Below the pieces are notes generated by a model. The model did no database searches. It saw only the letters and a program-made list of their open reading frames with translations, and was not told the origin of the DNA. Made by a program: the position numbers and the translations under genes. A DNA stretch of 64,000 nucleotides from assembly GCA_024364805.1 (NCBI GenBank), contig CM044525.1:24306973-24370972 (forward strand). The letters run 5' to 3'. Below, in pieces: positions 42,071 to 52,884 of the stretch (the first letter of the stretch is position 1; each line of letters starts with the position of its first letter). The stretch comes from Euprymna scolopes (taxonomy: Eukaryota; Mollusca; Cephalopoda; Sepiida; Sepiolidae).

Positions 42071-43525
42071 ACTTTTGAAAGGTCTTGCGTCAATACATTT
42101 TTTTCTCTCAAAGATCTTATAGATATTCCTGAAACAATGCCAGAAAGCCTTGTATCTTGCTGAAAATATGAAACCAATATTTTGGTAATTTTTCTATTTT
42201 TATAGGTTTTAAAACGCCTATTAATGAATGCAAAATTCACATGATGTTGTCATTATTTTGTTTTATCCCTGTTTCAATTTCAAAAACACCTGTTATTTCT
42301 GTCCCACTCTGTATGCAAACACACACTAGATGAATACCCGTTTCAGGAAGTGTAAAATTAATTTCCCCTTTACAAAGATTAAAATCAAGATATTATGATA
42401 CTAAACCTTATGTTCAAAATCATTTTAGTTTTGATCAAAATCTGATTTATCAATGCTGAAATTTTAAAATTACCATTTTGTTTGTTTCTTTAATTGGGTA
42501 GCCCTCTCCCAATGAATCCCCCTTCCCTCATTGTCTCTCACTCCCTCCTGCACAGTACTGCCTCAATTTTTTTGTTTTAAACCAGTGTAATTCATTAATA
42601 TGCACGATTATTTAACAAAATTTGAGATGAGTGAAAGTTGATATTGTATCTAATTTTGTTAGAACCCCTATTAAAATGAGAACATTTGGTTTCTTTTATA
42701 AAATCATGTAATTTGTTTGTATTTACTTGCCTCATCATGAGAGCAGAGTTCAACACAGTCTTGGAGAATGAGCAACTCTCCATCAAAGGGTATACTGGAT
42801 TTGGACAAAAATATAAATATTTAAGGTACATCCTTCTTCACTGACCAAGGACAGAAAAGATAAAATATAACACCAGAACAGATACTACACCTTGCTCCTA
42901 ACCAAAAGATCTGCTGAAGAATATTTCAAATTAAAATTTAATTTTTCTGATTTCCAATATTTATCGTTAACATAGATATGATATTTTATTTTTCTATCTT
43001 TTGAGATCAGACAATTTTGCTTACTCAAATCAACTGTTAAATATATTAGAAATAGATTTACTTGGATTTTGAAAGTCATTTTGAACCTTCAACTCGAAAG
43101 TGAACCCTTTTAAAATACAGTATATTCATCTCAGTGACTGCTGGGTTGTCTGTTGTAGAATGTAGTTATTCCACGTGAAACAATGTTGCTCATCTGTCTA
43201 TTAGAATGTAATAACACAAGTCATATTTGCTTTTCTTACATCATTTCGGCATATTTCTTTTTGTCAATACTCACCCTATTCATATAGAAATATATTGAAT
43301 ATTTCAACAAATCTTAGAAATACATTTGCGATAAAGAAACAGCACAATAAGAGAGAAAGTGCTGTTAGCAATTTATAAGTGTTTTTCTGCACAAATCTAG
43401 TTTGGTTGCAAAATAAATAATTATCTTTACATGGTTAAGATTATAACCACTTGGACAAACTTATTTCCTTGCTCAAACACTGTTTTACAAAAACAACTGC
43501 TTGAATGTTTTATCTTTTCCTTTTA
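42071..43525. other. Non-coding, no gene seen
   Basis: AT-rich. Near 42480-42600 the words 'tttttgttttaaaccagtgtaattcatta' resemble the repeat pair at 46.3 and 47.4 kb, so a third, partial copy may be here. Open frames of 60-78 codons on the minus strand have no recognisable features. Confidence 0.45.
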
Positions 43526-44168
43526 TTGGTCCCCCAACAAAAGGAGGGTGGACCTGTAAATTCACCTTTGTCCGTTTGTCCCTCCATACTTTTCTCAATA
43601 ACTGTGTTTTGGAATTTTTTTAAATTTTGTACAAACATTAAACATGATATCAGTATAAAAAAATTAACAGAATGGATTTTCCAAGAAAACTCCGGTTGCA
43701 CCCCCCTAAGGGTGTCTTTCGGGTTAAAATGTCTAAAATTGACATTTTTGTGCTTATTAAAAAAATTGATGCCTTAGATTTTTATAAAACTTTCTGAAAA
43801 ATTGTAACTTATTTCTTTATAATTTTGTTTGTCTATACTTCACTATAACTCTTGGGTGTGTCCCAGGGGCTCTTTTAGGGCTAATAAAAACACTCCATTT
43901 TTGGGACTATTTTACCATATTTGTCCCAAATTTTCTGTGTATGTCTATTTAGCAGTTTTGCATGGTGCTGAACTCAAATTTAAATATGTTAATGCATTGG
44001 GGATTTTGGGCCTAAAACTGCACCATTTGTTCATTTTCACTAGGATTTGACGTCCCATGGGACTTTCAGGGCTAAATGGGGAGGGGGCGGCAATGCTGAA
44101 CTTAGTCATTTATTTTTATGCCTTGTTCACTGTGCACGCACGGGGGACCATGCATACTTCACTAGTTT
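43526..44168 (+). repeat. Long non-coding dispersed repeat, copy 2
   Basis: Partner of 17130-17873, about 85% identical by eye. Begins TTGGTCCCCCAACAAAAGG and ends '...cacgggggaccatgcatacttcactag|t'. It lacks the extra internal duplication of copy 1, so it better represents the ancestral form. Its start can pair with itself (GGTCC...GGACC, 43528-43552). Confidence 0.7.
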
Positions 44169-45689
44169 TCTTTAAAAGAAAACTAATTCTGATGAAGCTT
44201 ATCTTTAAATTGTTAAATAGTAATTTGCTACCAGATACGATTTTTATGAGGTTGTTTTGTCATTATTCAGTTAGTAGGGACCTCCAACTCACGACACAGA
44301 TTTAATCCCCTCCCTTTATAACATCATGTAACTGCAATCTAATTTAATATTATCATCATAACTTTTGTGCCATTAAAAAAATTGTTTATAGCCTACAAAA
44401 ATAATGAAAATGCGAGATCAAAATTGTGTTTACATTATCAACACTTTAAAACAGCGTTTCTATGTAGTGATCATTTCAAAAGGCGTAAAAAAAAAAACCC
44501 AGCAAAAGTCGAGTAATAGTAAAATTTTCATGAAATTTTCGATACTTATTCATTTTTAATTAAATCTATATTTTAAAAGCAGTTTTTGTTAAATATATGA
44601 GAAATTTTTTTCTTTCTTATTTTGGTGTCCTACCTCCTCTCCCTATATTTCATGTTATGAAAACTAAACAAAAGAAATTTAGATCCATAAAAATTGCAAC
44701 ATTTTATAAAGCTGAAGAGATTAAATAATTAAAAATATTTATCATTATATATATATTTCTATAAACCCATTACTTATTTCACTTGTCTTGAAGTTGTAAA
44801 TAAAAAATAGACATAAAATCAATATTATGTTTAAAAATATCAACGTTTTTTTTTTTTTCTCAAAGTTGAATTATAACAAAAATACAATTCTAAAAAATAA
44901 TTTTTACAAGATTTAAATAAAATTCCAATATTCTATGATATGAAGTTTTAAACATCAATTTTTGAGTAAAGGTTTCCAATTAAAAAAAAAAAAATTTTCA
45001 TATAATATAAAAAATGACTATTAGCAATTTTAAAATTGCAGATTCAACTTCAACTTAAAATTATTTTAATTATAAAAAGATTTTTATTTCTAGGGGGGAT
45101 CAATTTGATTTTAGCGCCTAATTTAAAAAATATGTACAGAGGCCTCTAATGAATAAAATAAACACAATAACGTTGCTTCCATGATTGATTTTGAGCATCT
45201 TTCGTCATCTGTAAAATGTATACACAATTATAAGTTAAACAAAAAATGATGACGTTGCTGATACTGTGTAAAATGTTGGTGATTTTACGCAAGAACTTGA
45301 AGGCACCTATCAGTCAGTCGGTTATGCTTAAGTTTTCGTTTTTTTTTTTGTTTTTTTTTGCCATACATCATTGTTTTGAAAATAAAATCTATGATTAATT
45401 GTTATTAAAATCATATTTTGAATATGTATCTGTGTTAGTTAAAAGTTTTGGAGTTTTTAAAACAATGAGATTTCCATTAGTTTGTCCCACTTGAAATATA
45501 ATTTTCATTGCTAAATGTACACATCGATTGGAGACATTTATTAAATTTTACTAATTTTGATGTGGTCTATGTAAATTTTTGAACACTTTTCGTTCATCAC
45601 ATCTAATTTTTTCCCTGCATATCTCGTTTTTACTATAATGTGTCTATATTATATTTATCTCAGTGAATCTGTCCCATTTTTCTCTTAGA
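44169..45689. other. Non-coding; MITE right-end fragment near 44618
   Basis: Extremely AT-rich with many homopolymer runs. 'ttattttggtgtcctac' at 44618-44634 matches the right tip of the MITE at 29194-29410. No gene or RNA gene seen. Confidence 0.5.
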
Positions 45690-46035
45690 AACTACTGGGC
45701 CAATCTGGCTGAAATTTTGTATGGATCTTTATGATAAGGTGCAGTGAACTAAGTATTATGGTATCTGTTTGATACAGAGGCAGAGCTGAATATGGATTAT
45801 TCATCATAATACCACATTTACTCGAAGTATCATCAGAAACTACTAAACCGATCTGGCTGAAATTTTGTGTGGACCTTTATGATAAAGTGCAACAAACTAA
45901 GTATTATGGTATACACAGTTAGGGATCAATACAAATTAGTATTTAATGCAAAAATGAGCACAAATTTAAACATATTCAACCATCAATTTGCCATCAACAA
46001 GCTATAACTTTTGCCCATTTTTAAAAGTCTAGTAT
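45690..46035 (+). repeat. Dispersed repeat R5, uninterrupted copy with partial internal repeat
   Basis: 'aaactactgggccaatctggctgaaattttgtatggatctttatgataaggtgcag' (seen in pieces) is followed 150 bp later by a second version of the same phrase ('actactaaaccgatctggctgaaattttgtgtgg'), so the front of the unit is tandemly repeated. It continues 'tatttaatgcaaaaatgagcacaaattt' across the point interrupted by the MITE at 23.1 kb. Confidence 0.75.
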
Positions 46036-46109
46036 ATTCATAATACAATGTGTTTTTAATACAGTATTTAAAAATGCACATTGCATAGAAACATAATATA
46101 GTTACAATG

Positions 46110-46500
46110 CATAGGCATAACTAAATACTATCTTTTTGTATCATACATGTGTTGCACATCGTAATACAATGGAATGTTGAAAGTGTATGGGGGAGACAGT
46201 TAAATTATTTCAGATTCATGCCTAGCTAATGATAGAATATCGATATTATATCATAAATGAGCACCTTAAAATTAAAACATTTTATTTTTATGGCTGCATC
46301 AATTTTTAAAAACCAGTGTAATTCTTTATTAAATTTCTATACCTTGTTGGATACTTTTTCTTACTACCTCTTTGCTAGAGACTTCTTACAAGGGGAGATA
46401 ATTACTGCATTATTTTTCCTCTTTAATTGTAGAGGTGGTGAATGAACCGGTGTATTGATGCATGCACCTCATCATTGTTTACTGGTAATAATAATTATCT
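46110..46500 (+). repeat. Repeat pair, copy 1 (with 47139-47610)
   Basis: Collinear with the copy 1 kb downstream: 'ttgtatcatacatgtgttgcacatcgtaatacaa', 'accagtgtaattctttattaaatttctatac', 'gaggtggtgaatgaac...gtgt...gatgcatgcacctcatc' each have a counterpart there. Roughly 70-75% identity by eye. The left tip is not preserved. Probably an old non-autonomous mariner relative, judged from copy 2. Confidence 0.6.
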
Positions 46501-46534
46501 TAAAAGTATAAAATTTAAATTTATTGTCACAAAT

Positions 46535-47037
46535 TTTTTTTTTTTTTTTTTGCATAGGGGGTCACCACTTATCAAGGCCCAGATGCCACTCGAGGATAAG
46601 GGTTACTGAGTGTACAGTAGTCAGTGGGATAATATAGTAATTGTTAGTAGTGGAAATTTGGTAAATTGGATTACTTATGGGGACGGTTCATCAAGAATTT
46701 GTTTACATTGGACTTGCAGACAACTAGTCAACTGGAAGAGAGTTCCACAGGTGTGCAGTTCTAAGATAGGAGCTTTGTTCATGGAATCTACGTTTTGGTT
46801 TAGGCACAGATAAAGAATGGGGGAAATTATTGACAGTGATTTCAGATAGACGAGTGTTTTCGTGAAAGATTGGTGAGGAGGGACCATAGATTGGAGCTCA
46901 AACAAGCACTTGCCATGGAAATAACGATAAAGCAGAGACAAGCTTGCAACATCTCTTCTGTGGGAAAGACGTTGTAGGAAAGAGAAAGGGCATCCCCCAT
47001 TAAGCTACAAAGTCTATTTTGAACTCTGTCAAGGCAA
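46535..47037 (-). pseudogene. LINE 3' end, jockey/CR1-like, with poly(A)
   Basis: Minus strand, same subfamily as 34478-37560: the RT C-terminal reading MSLLYRYFHGKCLFELQSMV followed by PPHQSF, a frame-damaged stretch, ending QILDEPSP, then the 3' UTR ('cagtaacccttatcctcgag', 'tgataagtggtgacccc') and a 17-nt poly(A) (T run 46535-46551). 5'-truncated at ~47037, within the 'DRVQN' block. It inserted between the two halves of the repeat pair. Confidence 0.8.
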
Positions 47038-47138
47038 ATTATGTTTGTGTTATGTTTGGGTGTGAATGTGAAGGTTTTGGTGCCATAACTGATTTACTAA
47101 AAGCCAGAGAATATAGATACAAAGCATTGGCATGAGTA

Positions 47139-47610
47139 TTAGGTTGGTGCAAAAATAATGTTTTTTGACATGAAGTTGAACGTCAAAAAACGACATTATT
47201 ATTTGTATCATTTGTTACACATCATAGTACAACAGGGTGTCGAACATATATGGTGGGGGACTGAAGCTGTTAATTTTTTTAATTTATACTTATATATACA
47301 TTCATGTATAATTAATGAAAGAAAATGGTTACCATATGAGGAATTAACGCATAGTATTTATTTTTGTTTGGATCAATGTTTTTTTTTTTTTTTTTTTTTT
47401 TTAAACCAATATAATTCATTACTATATTTCTATACAATTGGTTGGAAATGCTCAATTATTTTTACTATTTCTTTAATGAATACGTTTTTAAAAAGAGGAC
47501 AATAATTACCACATTACGCTTCCCCCATTTATTGCAGAGGCACTAAGTGAATCTGTGTGTCGATACATGCACTTCACCGTTATTTATTGGTAGTAATATT
47601 CATGTTTGTT
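47139..47610 (+). repeat. Repeat pair, copy 2, starting with a mariner-like tip
   Basis: Begins at 47139 with TTAGGTTGGTGCAAAAATAA, which closely resembles the terminal inverted repeat of the Hsmar1/cecropia mariner group (known consensus TTAGGTTGGTGCAAAAGTAA). It then runs parallel to 46110-46500. The opposite tip was not found, so this may be an eroded non-autonomous element or a larger one missing its end. Confidence 0.6.
47150..47200. repeat. Hairpin next to the mariner tip (MADE1-like)
   Basis: AATAATGTTTTTTGAC (47155-47170) pairs with GTCAAAAAACGACATTATT (47183-47201, two bulged bases), leaving a 12-nt loop ATGAAGTTGAAC. The combination of a mariner tip and this palindrome resembles the short human MADE1 element, which also folds into hairpins. 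Confidence 0.6.
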
Positions 47611-47995
47611 TGGGGGCAAAATTAGAGTAAAAATAATTATTTCCTAGTTGACAACCTGTCTCTAAGTGTGGCTGATGACCAAATGATTCATGATAGCAAA
47701 TAAGAAATCTTCATGCTGTCAAATATATAGACCATATATATTATTTTTCTTTCATTCCCCCTCCCTCTCTTTCTATAGGATCAATGTAAGTCAAAGGAAG
47801 ACTAATAGCCAGGGAAATAGTGTATATGAAAAACGTTACTTGTTAAATTTCTTCCATGTGTTATGGGTGACAGGTATGATAGTTGTGACTGTGAGTATTT
47901 GTCTGCCTTCCTCCAATCATGACTAATAATAATATAAAAATATAAAATATCGATCAGGATTAAATATTAAAATCAATGATATTCATCTATTATAT
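47611..47995. other. Non-coding, no recognised element
   Basis: AT-rich with a TC-rich patch near 47755. Nothing recognised. Confidence 0.5.
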
Positions 47996-48402
47996 ACATG
48001 TTTGTATGTCTGCCTAAAACTTTCAACAGGAGACCGATTTTGACGAGATCAGTATAATTTTGAAGCTCGCCTCTTCGGATGACAAATATTGAAAAATTGG
48101 GTAAAATCATTAATTCCTTAACCTTCTACTGGGCACTTCTACAAGGAGGGTTTACTTTTTTCGCCAATATGCTTGAAAGTCCTCCCCTCTTTTCAATTGA
48201 CTAGCTTTAATTTAAACCATCGCCATTTCCTGTTTGGCGATATGCGCAATGGCAAAGACGTCAGGTTTTTTTTTTTTTACGTTCTTTTCCTCCTTCATGG
48301 TACAGGTTCAAGCCTGCCTGCCTGCCTACTACCCTACTTTTTTTTTTTTTTTGCTCAACACACACCTCCAAATACCCAGGCAATGCCGGACACTCAAGCT
48401 AG
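47996..48402 (+). mobile_element. Non-autonomous Helitron, short form, intact ends
   Basis: 407 bp. Starts A|TCTATTATATACATGTTTGT and ends 'tacCCAGGCAATGCCGGacactcaagCTAG|T' (CTAG 48399-48402) with the GC-rich hairpin before it. A to the left and T to the right of the insertion. Internal order as in the other short forms. No Rep/helicase sequence. This is the best complete example of the short form. Confidence 0.75.
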
Positions 48403-48879
48403 TTCCAAATAAATTTTCTTTTTAAAAACAAAGACAAATATTGTGCTAGTAAGCCCGATGAAACAGATGGTTTATCTTCATGTTAAGAAAGCTATTCCAG
48501 TTAATTTGAGGAAAATCTGACTTTCTATGCAGATATTGAGATGTTATAACATTTACAGGAGACAGTTGTGTTATGGATATTGTGAATGTATATGTAATAA
48601 AATTAGAGGTGATACTTGAAAACGAATATCATATTTGAAGTCAAACCACCTCATTCTTTATTTTTAAATAATGCCATTTTTAATTCTTTTATAAATCATT
48701 GTTAATTGAAAAATTAAACTTTTTTTAAGACACAAACTTAAATTTTCAATCTATTTCTTAAAGTTTTTTTAAAATAAAGTTTGTATCCTGGTGCATGTCA
48801 TATCTTGAGTTAAACATAACTGTTAAAATAATTCCTTTTATTTTTTGTTTTGTATATAAATTTAATTTACTTGATTTCT
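48403..48879. other. Non-coding, no recognised element
   Basis: AT-rich; nothing recognised. It may include the upstream, decayed part of the LINE piece that follows. Confidence 0.45.
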
Positions 48880-49137
48880 AAGTATAAAAGTGGAACCTGG
48901 CCTGTGAAGTTTGCGGACATGCCTTGCATGAAAAGAAATGATATGAGAATTATATCACGGATGTGTAATGTGAGGTTTAAAAACAGGATTAGATCTGAAG
49001 ACTTCAGAGGAAGATTAAATCTAGACATTAATAGCGAGATGTGTGCAGAACAGGAGACTGATGGTATTTTTATGTTGGAAGAATGGATGAGAGTTCTTAA
49101 ATCAATAGATATAAAACAGTTGAGGCAACAGGATTAA
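48880..49137 (+). pseudogene. LINE ORF2 fragment (post-RT region), open
   Basis: An 85-codon stretch without stops, reading SGTWPVKFADMPCMKRNDMR, then IISRMCNVRFKNRIRSEDFR and GRLNLDINSEM, closing IKQLRQQD. The order 'TWPVK--D--+-ERNDMRM-RWMC-V--KDR-SSEELR-RLGI' is a well-known block after the reverse transcriptase in RTE-like and related LINEs (recalled, not searched). Here the Trp of RWMC is Arg-less (ISRMC) and the later part has lost similarity. 5'- and 3'-truncated. A more decayed copy lies at 4785-4990. Confidence 0.65.
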
Positions 49138-49300
49138 TGTCCAGCGGAAGGCTCCACTTGAGTAGCAATAACAAGGAATGAATAATGAATAGCTAAAAGA
49201 GAAAATTCTTTGAAAGTCAAACCCATGAATGAGGTGAATGGTCAGTCAGAAATAACAATATTTATTTAGTTTCATTTTGTGAGAGGGATTATATTGTTAC

Positions 49301-49716
49301 TAATGATGGAACGATTCCAATATTTTTCCAATACAATTACTAATTCTGTTCTAAATTTCCGATTCCAATGCAATTACTGATTCTGATTTTTTTTTTTTAA
49401 ACTGCTATAGTGTTATTTTAAAAATTTTTTTGGATTATTATAAAAAACATGTAATATGTGCATATATTTTCACAGACGTAACAAAAATATACTGGTGGGG
49501 GAGAGCATATAAATTTCAGGTTTACTGATATTTTAAAATCAAATATTTTATCATTAGTACTAGCAATGGAAAATTAAGTTTTAAACAAAGAAAAAAAATA
49601 ATTAGAAGAATCATTTTTGCTATCGAAAATTAACACAAATTTTTCTGATTTCGATGCTGATTCTGGTATTTCCCCCCCCAATTGTCTTTTTATTCTTGAT
49701 TCTGATTAATCATCTA
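49301..49716 (-). mobile_element. hAT-like MITE, copy 5
   Basis: Starts TAATGATGGAACGATTCCAA and is collinear with copy 4 ('ccaatacaattactaattctgt', 'aaatttccgattccaatgcaa', 'aaaaacatgtaatatgtgcatat', 'ttctgatttcgatgctgattctgg', 'ttgattctgattaatcatcta'). The right tip is shortened. Flanks ATTGTTAC (49293-49300) and GTTGTTAC (49717-49724) agree at 7 of 8 positions, a decayed 8-bp target duplication. Confidence 0.75.
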
Positions 49717-49724
49717 GTTGTTAC

Positions 49725-50536
49725 ATTAATTTTTATTAATACAAAATAGTCCATCTAACAAGATCATGTGTGTGTGCGCGTGCATGGGTGTATTTCTCAT
49801 CTATACGTAACTTTGATAAGTACTCATTGAATTTAAAAAAAAAATTTACTATTCAATATTAGAACGAAAATATAATAACGTAAAATAAAACTAAATTTAA
49901 AAAAATCCACTAAAAAAATTATGAAATTCATCAGAAAACATTTTAGTTTCTTCTCCATATATATAATGAAATGACTGCAGAAATTTTCCTCTAGATCAAA
50001 GTATTGTAGGTTTGTAACAACAGATGCCACATACAAATTCATAACATCTAGGCTATTAGCCACTATCTTATGTAGCTTTTGACCACCATTTTAGACACAT
50101 TCAGTCATAATAATACAATACTACATTGCATCCTATGAGCAACACCATCACAATTGCAACATCTTTAGAGGAAGGAGTCCTTATTTTTCTCTCCAAATAT
50201 TTAGTCCTACTACTGCTACCAGCACAAATTCTACATGTTCCACAGATTCGGTAATTATACCAACCATAACTGGCTGATACTTACATACATCTACCATAAT
50301 TTTTCCAATTTTCAGTTCAGAAATAATGAAGGCTCGTTTACCAAAGTCCATCCATTCTAATTGGCTGAGCTCTGAAAGTTCTCATATTCCAGAATATAGT
50401 TCTTTGCTTTATAAATGAATGCTTACTCACATTAAAATATGGTGTCACTAAGAGACATATTAGTTCGCCCGGCATAAAGTTCATTTAATGCATAGGTCAT
50501 TTCAGGCATGTAAGATCGAAAAATAAAAGACAGAAA
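49725..50536. other. Non-coding, no gene seen
   Basis: AT-rich at first, then less so from 50060 on. No recognised repeat. A 76-codon hydrophobic frame on the minus strand (49833-50063) is dominated by AT-rich Phe/Ile/Leu codons and is not called. Confidence 0.5.
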
Positions 50537-50745
50537 ATCATTTAACGAACGTTCAATAACCAGTTTACTTGCTTTCTTTTAGAAAGTTTACAACACGCTA
50601 TTCACTATAAGAATCTCCTTCGTCGTTGTCTAGAGAGAAAATTATTTAACAAACATTAAATAACCCATTCACTTGCTTTCTTTTACAAAGTTTAAAACAC
50701 GCTATCCACTATAAGAATCTCCTTTGTTGTCGTTGATGTTGATGA
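50537..50745 (+). repeat. Tandem duplication, ~105-bp period
   Basis: Two copies of 'cattta-acgaacgttcaataacc', 'tttacttgctttctttta(g/c)aaagttta(c/a)aacacgctat', 'tccactataagaatctcctt(c/t)gt'. The second starts at about 50642. Roughly 85% identity by eye. After the second copy the sequence goes into a short GTTGATGATGACGA-type run. Confidence 0.8.
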
Positions 50746-51056
50746 TGACGACTTCGTCCAAACAACAATAAAAATTAAACAGCCCTTGCCATCGAGTTTT
50801 TTTGCCATTAAACACATTACATGTAGATTACTGATGTTTCAAACTGACCCGTCTCATATATATTTATATATTTAAGAGTTTAGCTCTCAAATTTTTCTGT
50901 GTTTTATATTAAGATTTCTCCTAAAACAAAACACAAAAAAATAAAATTTTATTTTTAAACACAGAACTGTATTTGTTAATTATTTTATCTTTTCTATGTG
51001 ATTTGACAACATTTACAGGTGTCCCGGTATTAGAATAATACTGAATATTGCATCTA

Positions 51057-51159
51057 AAATTGTTGCCGACAAAACGTTATGCTTTCCAAGTGGCCAGCCA
51101 AACAATGTACATGCGCTCATTGTTTGGCTTATGGCAAGACTATTTGGCAGCGACAATTT
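51057..51159. repeat. ~100-bp foldback sequence with perfect 12-bp inner stem
   Basis: AGCCAAACAATG (51096-51107) pairs perfectly with CATTGTTTGGCT (51118-51129) around the loop TACATGCGCT. The outer sequences also pair: 'aattgttgccgacaaa' with the complement of 'tttggcagcgacaatt'. Between the inner and outer stems the arms are less similar. It could be a short MITE or a structured RNA; no TA or longer target duplication is obvious. Confidence 0.65.
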
Positions 51160-52199
51160 CACATGTGTTATTCATCTACAGATTACCCAAAAACTTATAA
51201 ATGTCGTCGAATTAATGTGCAAGACGGTGAGAAACAACTAAATTAACTTTATTGAAACCTTGAATGTTAGCCTTATTAATGCTATATAGAGAATATGACT
51301 ATATTGAAGATGTTAACTCTGGACTAAATTGAAGAGGTTTACTCCCAAATATTTGCATTGTTTTAATAATTATTATGGTGAACAATCTAAAAAAAAAAGG
51401 GAAGTTTATTGAACAAAATAATACAAACTTATTTTTTGCCAACAATTTTATTTATGCAACATATTTCTTTGAATAAAATTTTGTAATTTTTTTTTTTTTT
51501 TCCGAACAAATCATAATAAAAAACGTGATTATTTGGAAGCTAAACACTTCAATATATAAAGTATATGAATTGCATTGGTACTTCGGCATGGTACATTCAC
51601 TTTGGCCATGGGTGCTAGTGCCTGCTATTTTACTTGTTTGGCAGAGGCTGCCACTAACAATCGTAGTTTGTTTTTGTTTTTTTACATGTGAGGTGAGGTA
51701 CATACTTCCACCGGACAATGGGTCCTGCTAGTTGCAAATAAGTCAGCCATTTAAATGATTCTGTGATTCTTCAAAATTTCAAGTATATTTGTAAACCTTT
51801 ATATTTAAGTCTTGTCTAGTTTTAAAATTCTTAGCAAATAAATCCTCATATATTGTAAGTTTTAGGAGCTGTTTTGATCCAGTAGATTAAAATAACATTA
51901 TTGTAATAAGAATTAGTTATAATTTTGTAACAGTTTGGTTCAATTGATAATTTAATGATCAAATGATACGTTAATAATTAAATTTAAATTTCAAAATTCT
52001 ATTTACCCCCTCCACAAATGTATTTTTGTCTCTACTTGGCTTGATCATAGGTTTAGTTTGTGTTATCAAACAACAAAATTTTCATTTCCAGTCGGTTTTT
52101 ATATTTTTATATTTAGTCCATTTATCAGTTTCTGTTTTAATTATTATATTTGTGGACGAATTATGTACAAGAAATCTAAAATATTCACTATGTTTTATT
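51160..52199. other. Non-coding, no gene seen
   Basis: AT-rich with a poly(T) at 51487-51502. Open frames at 51452-51731 on both strands overlap and have no recognisable domain. Confidence 0.5.
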
Positions 52200-52330
52200 G
52201 AGTGATTCTAGTTTCTGATTGGTTGCTAGCAGAGCATGGCTTCATTTGATTGGTCAATTCCTATCGCCAGTGTCTATAAGTAGAACTTTACAATTTTCTT
52301 TCATCATACACTGTAGTTATAGAAAAAATA
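52200..52330 (+). promoter_or_regulatory. Possible Pol II promoter (two CCAAT boxes, TATA-like box)
   Basis: TGATTGGTTG (52217) and TGATTGGTCA (52249) are two inverted CCAAT boxes (ATTGG) 32 bp apart, followed 25 bp later by TCTATAAGTAGA (52274), a TATA-like box, and by TTCTTTCATCATACACTG, a plausible initiator region about 30 bp further on. Spacing is as in a classical core promoter. There is no experimental support; in AT-rich DNA such boxes can arise by chance, though two well-spaced CCAAT boxes are less likely. Confidence 0.35.
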
Positions 52331-52393
52331 TTACCACACAAATACACATACACACAGATATTTGCCCTTTATATCATAGGAGTTGACTCAACA

Positions 52394-52690
52394 TTGCCAG
52401 TGTATTATATGAAATATCATGATTGTCCTAGTGATTTTGATATAACCAAGCAGACTATACTGTATACTCTTATCAGAGTACATCTTGATCACTCTCAACG
52501 TCCTCTACTTATATCAATTTGTGTGTCTTATCGACATATCCATAAAGCAAATTTTAACTATGTAGTCGCTGAACTGAAAAAGTTATTGGTTTACATACAT
52601 CCAGACATTATATTTTCTACCCATTTAGACAATGCTCTTTTAAGTGAACAGCTGTTAGAAAAATCATTATTGCTGACTCTTGGTTTTTAA
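52394..52690 (+). CDS. 98-codon ORF of unknown or LINE-endonuclease-like origin
   Basis: Starts MPVYYMKYHDCPSDF about 85 bp after the presumed start of transcription and ends LLLTLGF. In the middle, RPLLISICVSYRHIHKANFN followed by ELKKLLVYIHPDIIFSTHLDN resembles the pattern of AP-endonuclease domains of LINEs (RP-L-I-S-YR-P----NF---L--LL---PDIII-GD-NA), but the catalytic GDxN is absent. It could be a decayed LINE piece, a taxon-restricted small gene or chance. No transmembrane segment or signal peptide is seen. Confidence 0.3.
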   Translation: MPVYYMKYHDCPSDFDITKQTILYTLIRVHLDHSQRPLLISICVSYRHIHKANFNYVVAELKKLLVYIHPDIIFSTHLDNALLSEQLLEKSLLLTLGF

Positions 52691-52884
52691 GCTCACTTTT
52701 ATTTATAATAGATATAGTGGATATCGTTTACTATGAAGCAACAGAACTCATTCATATTTAATGTGTGTAATTAGTGGAAAAATTAATGCAAACATCATAG
52801 CAAATATTATGAAAAATATTAATGTTTTGCCAAACTGAGAGAATTGCAATTGAGGAAATGTACACTTCAAATTCTCTTCATTTC

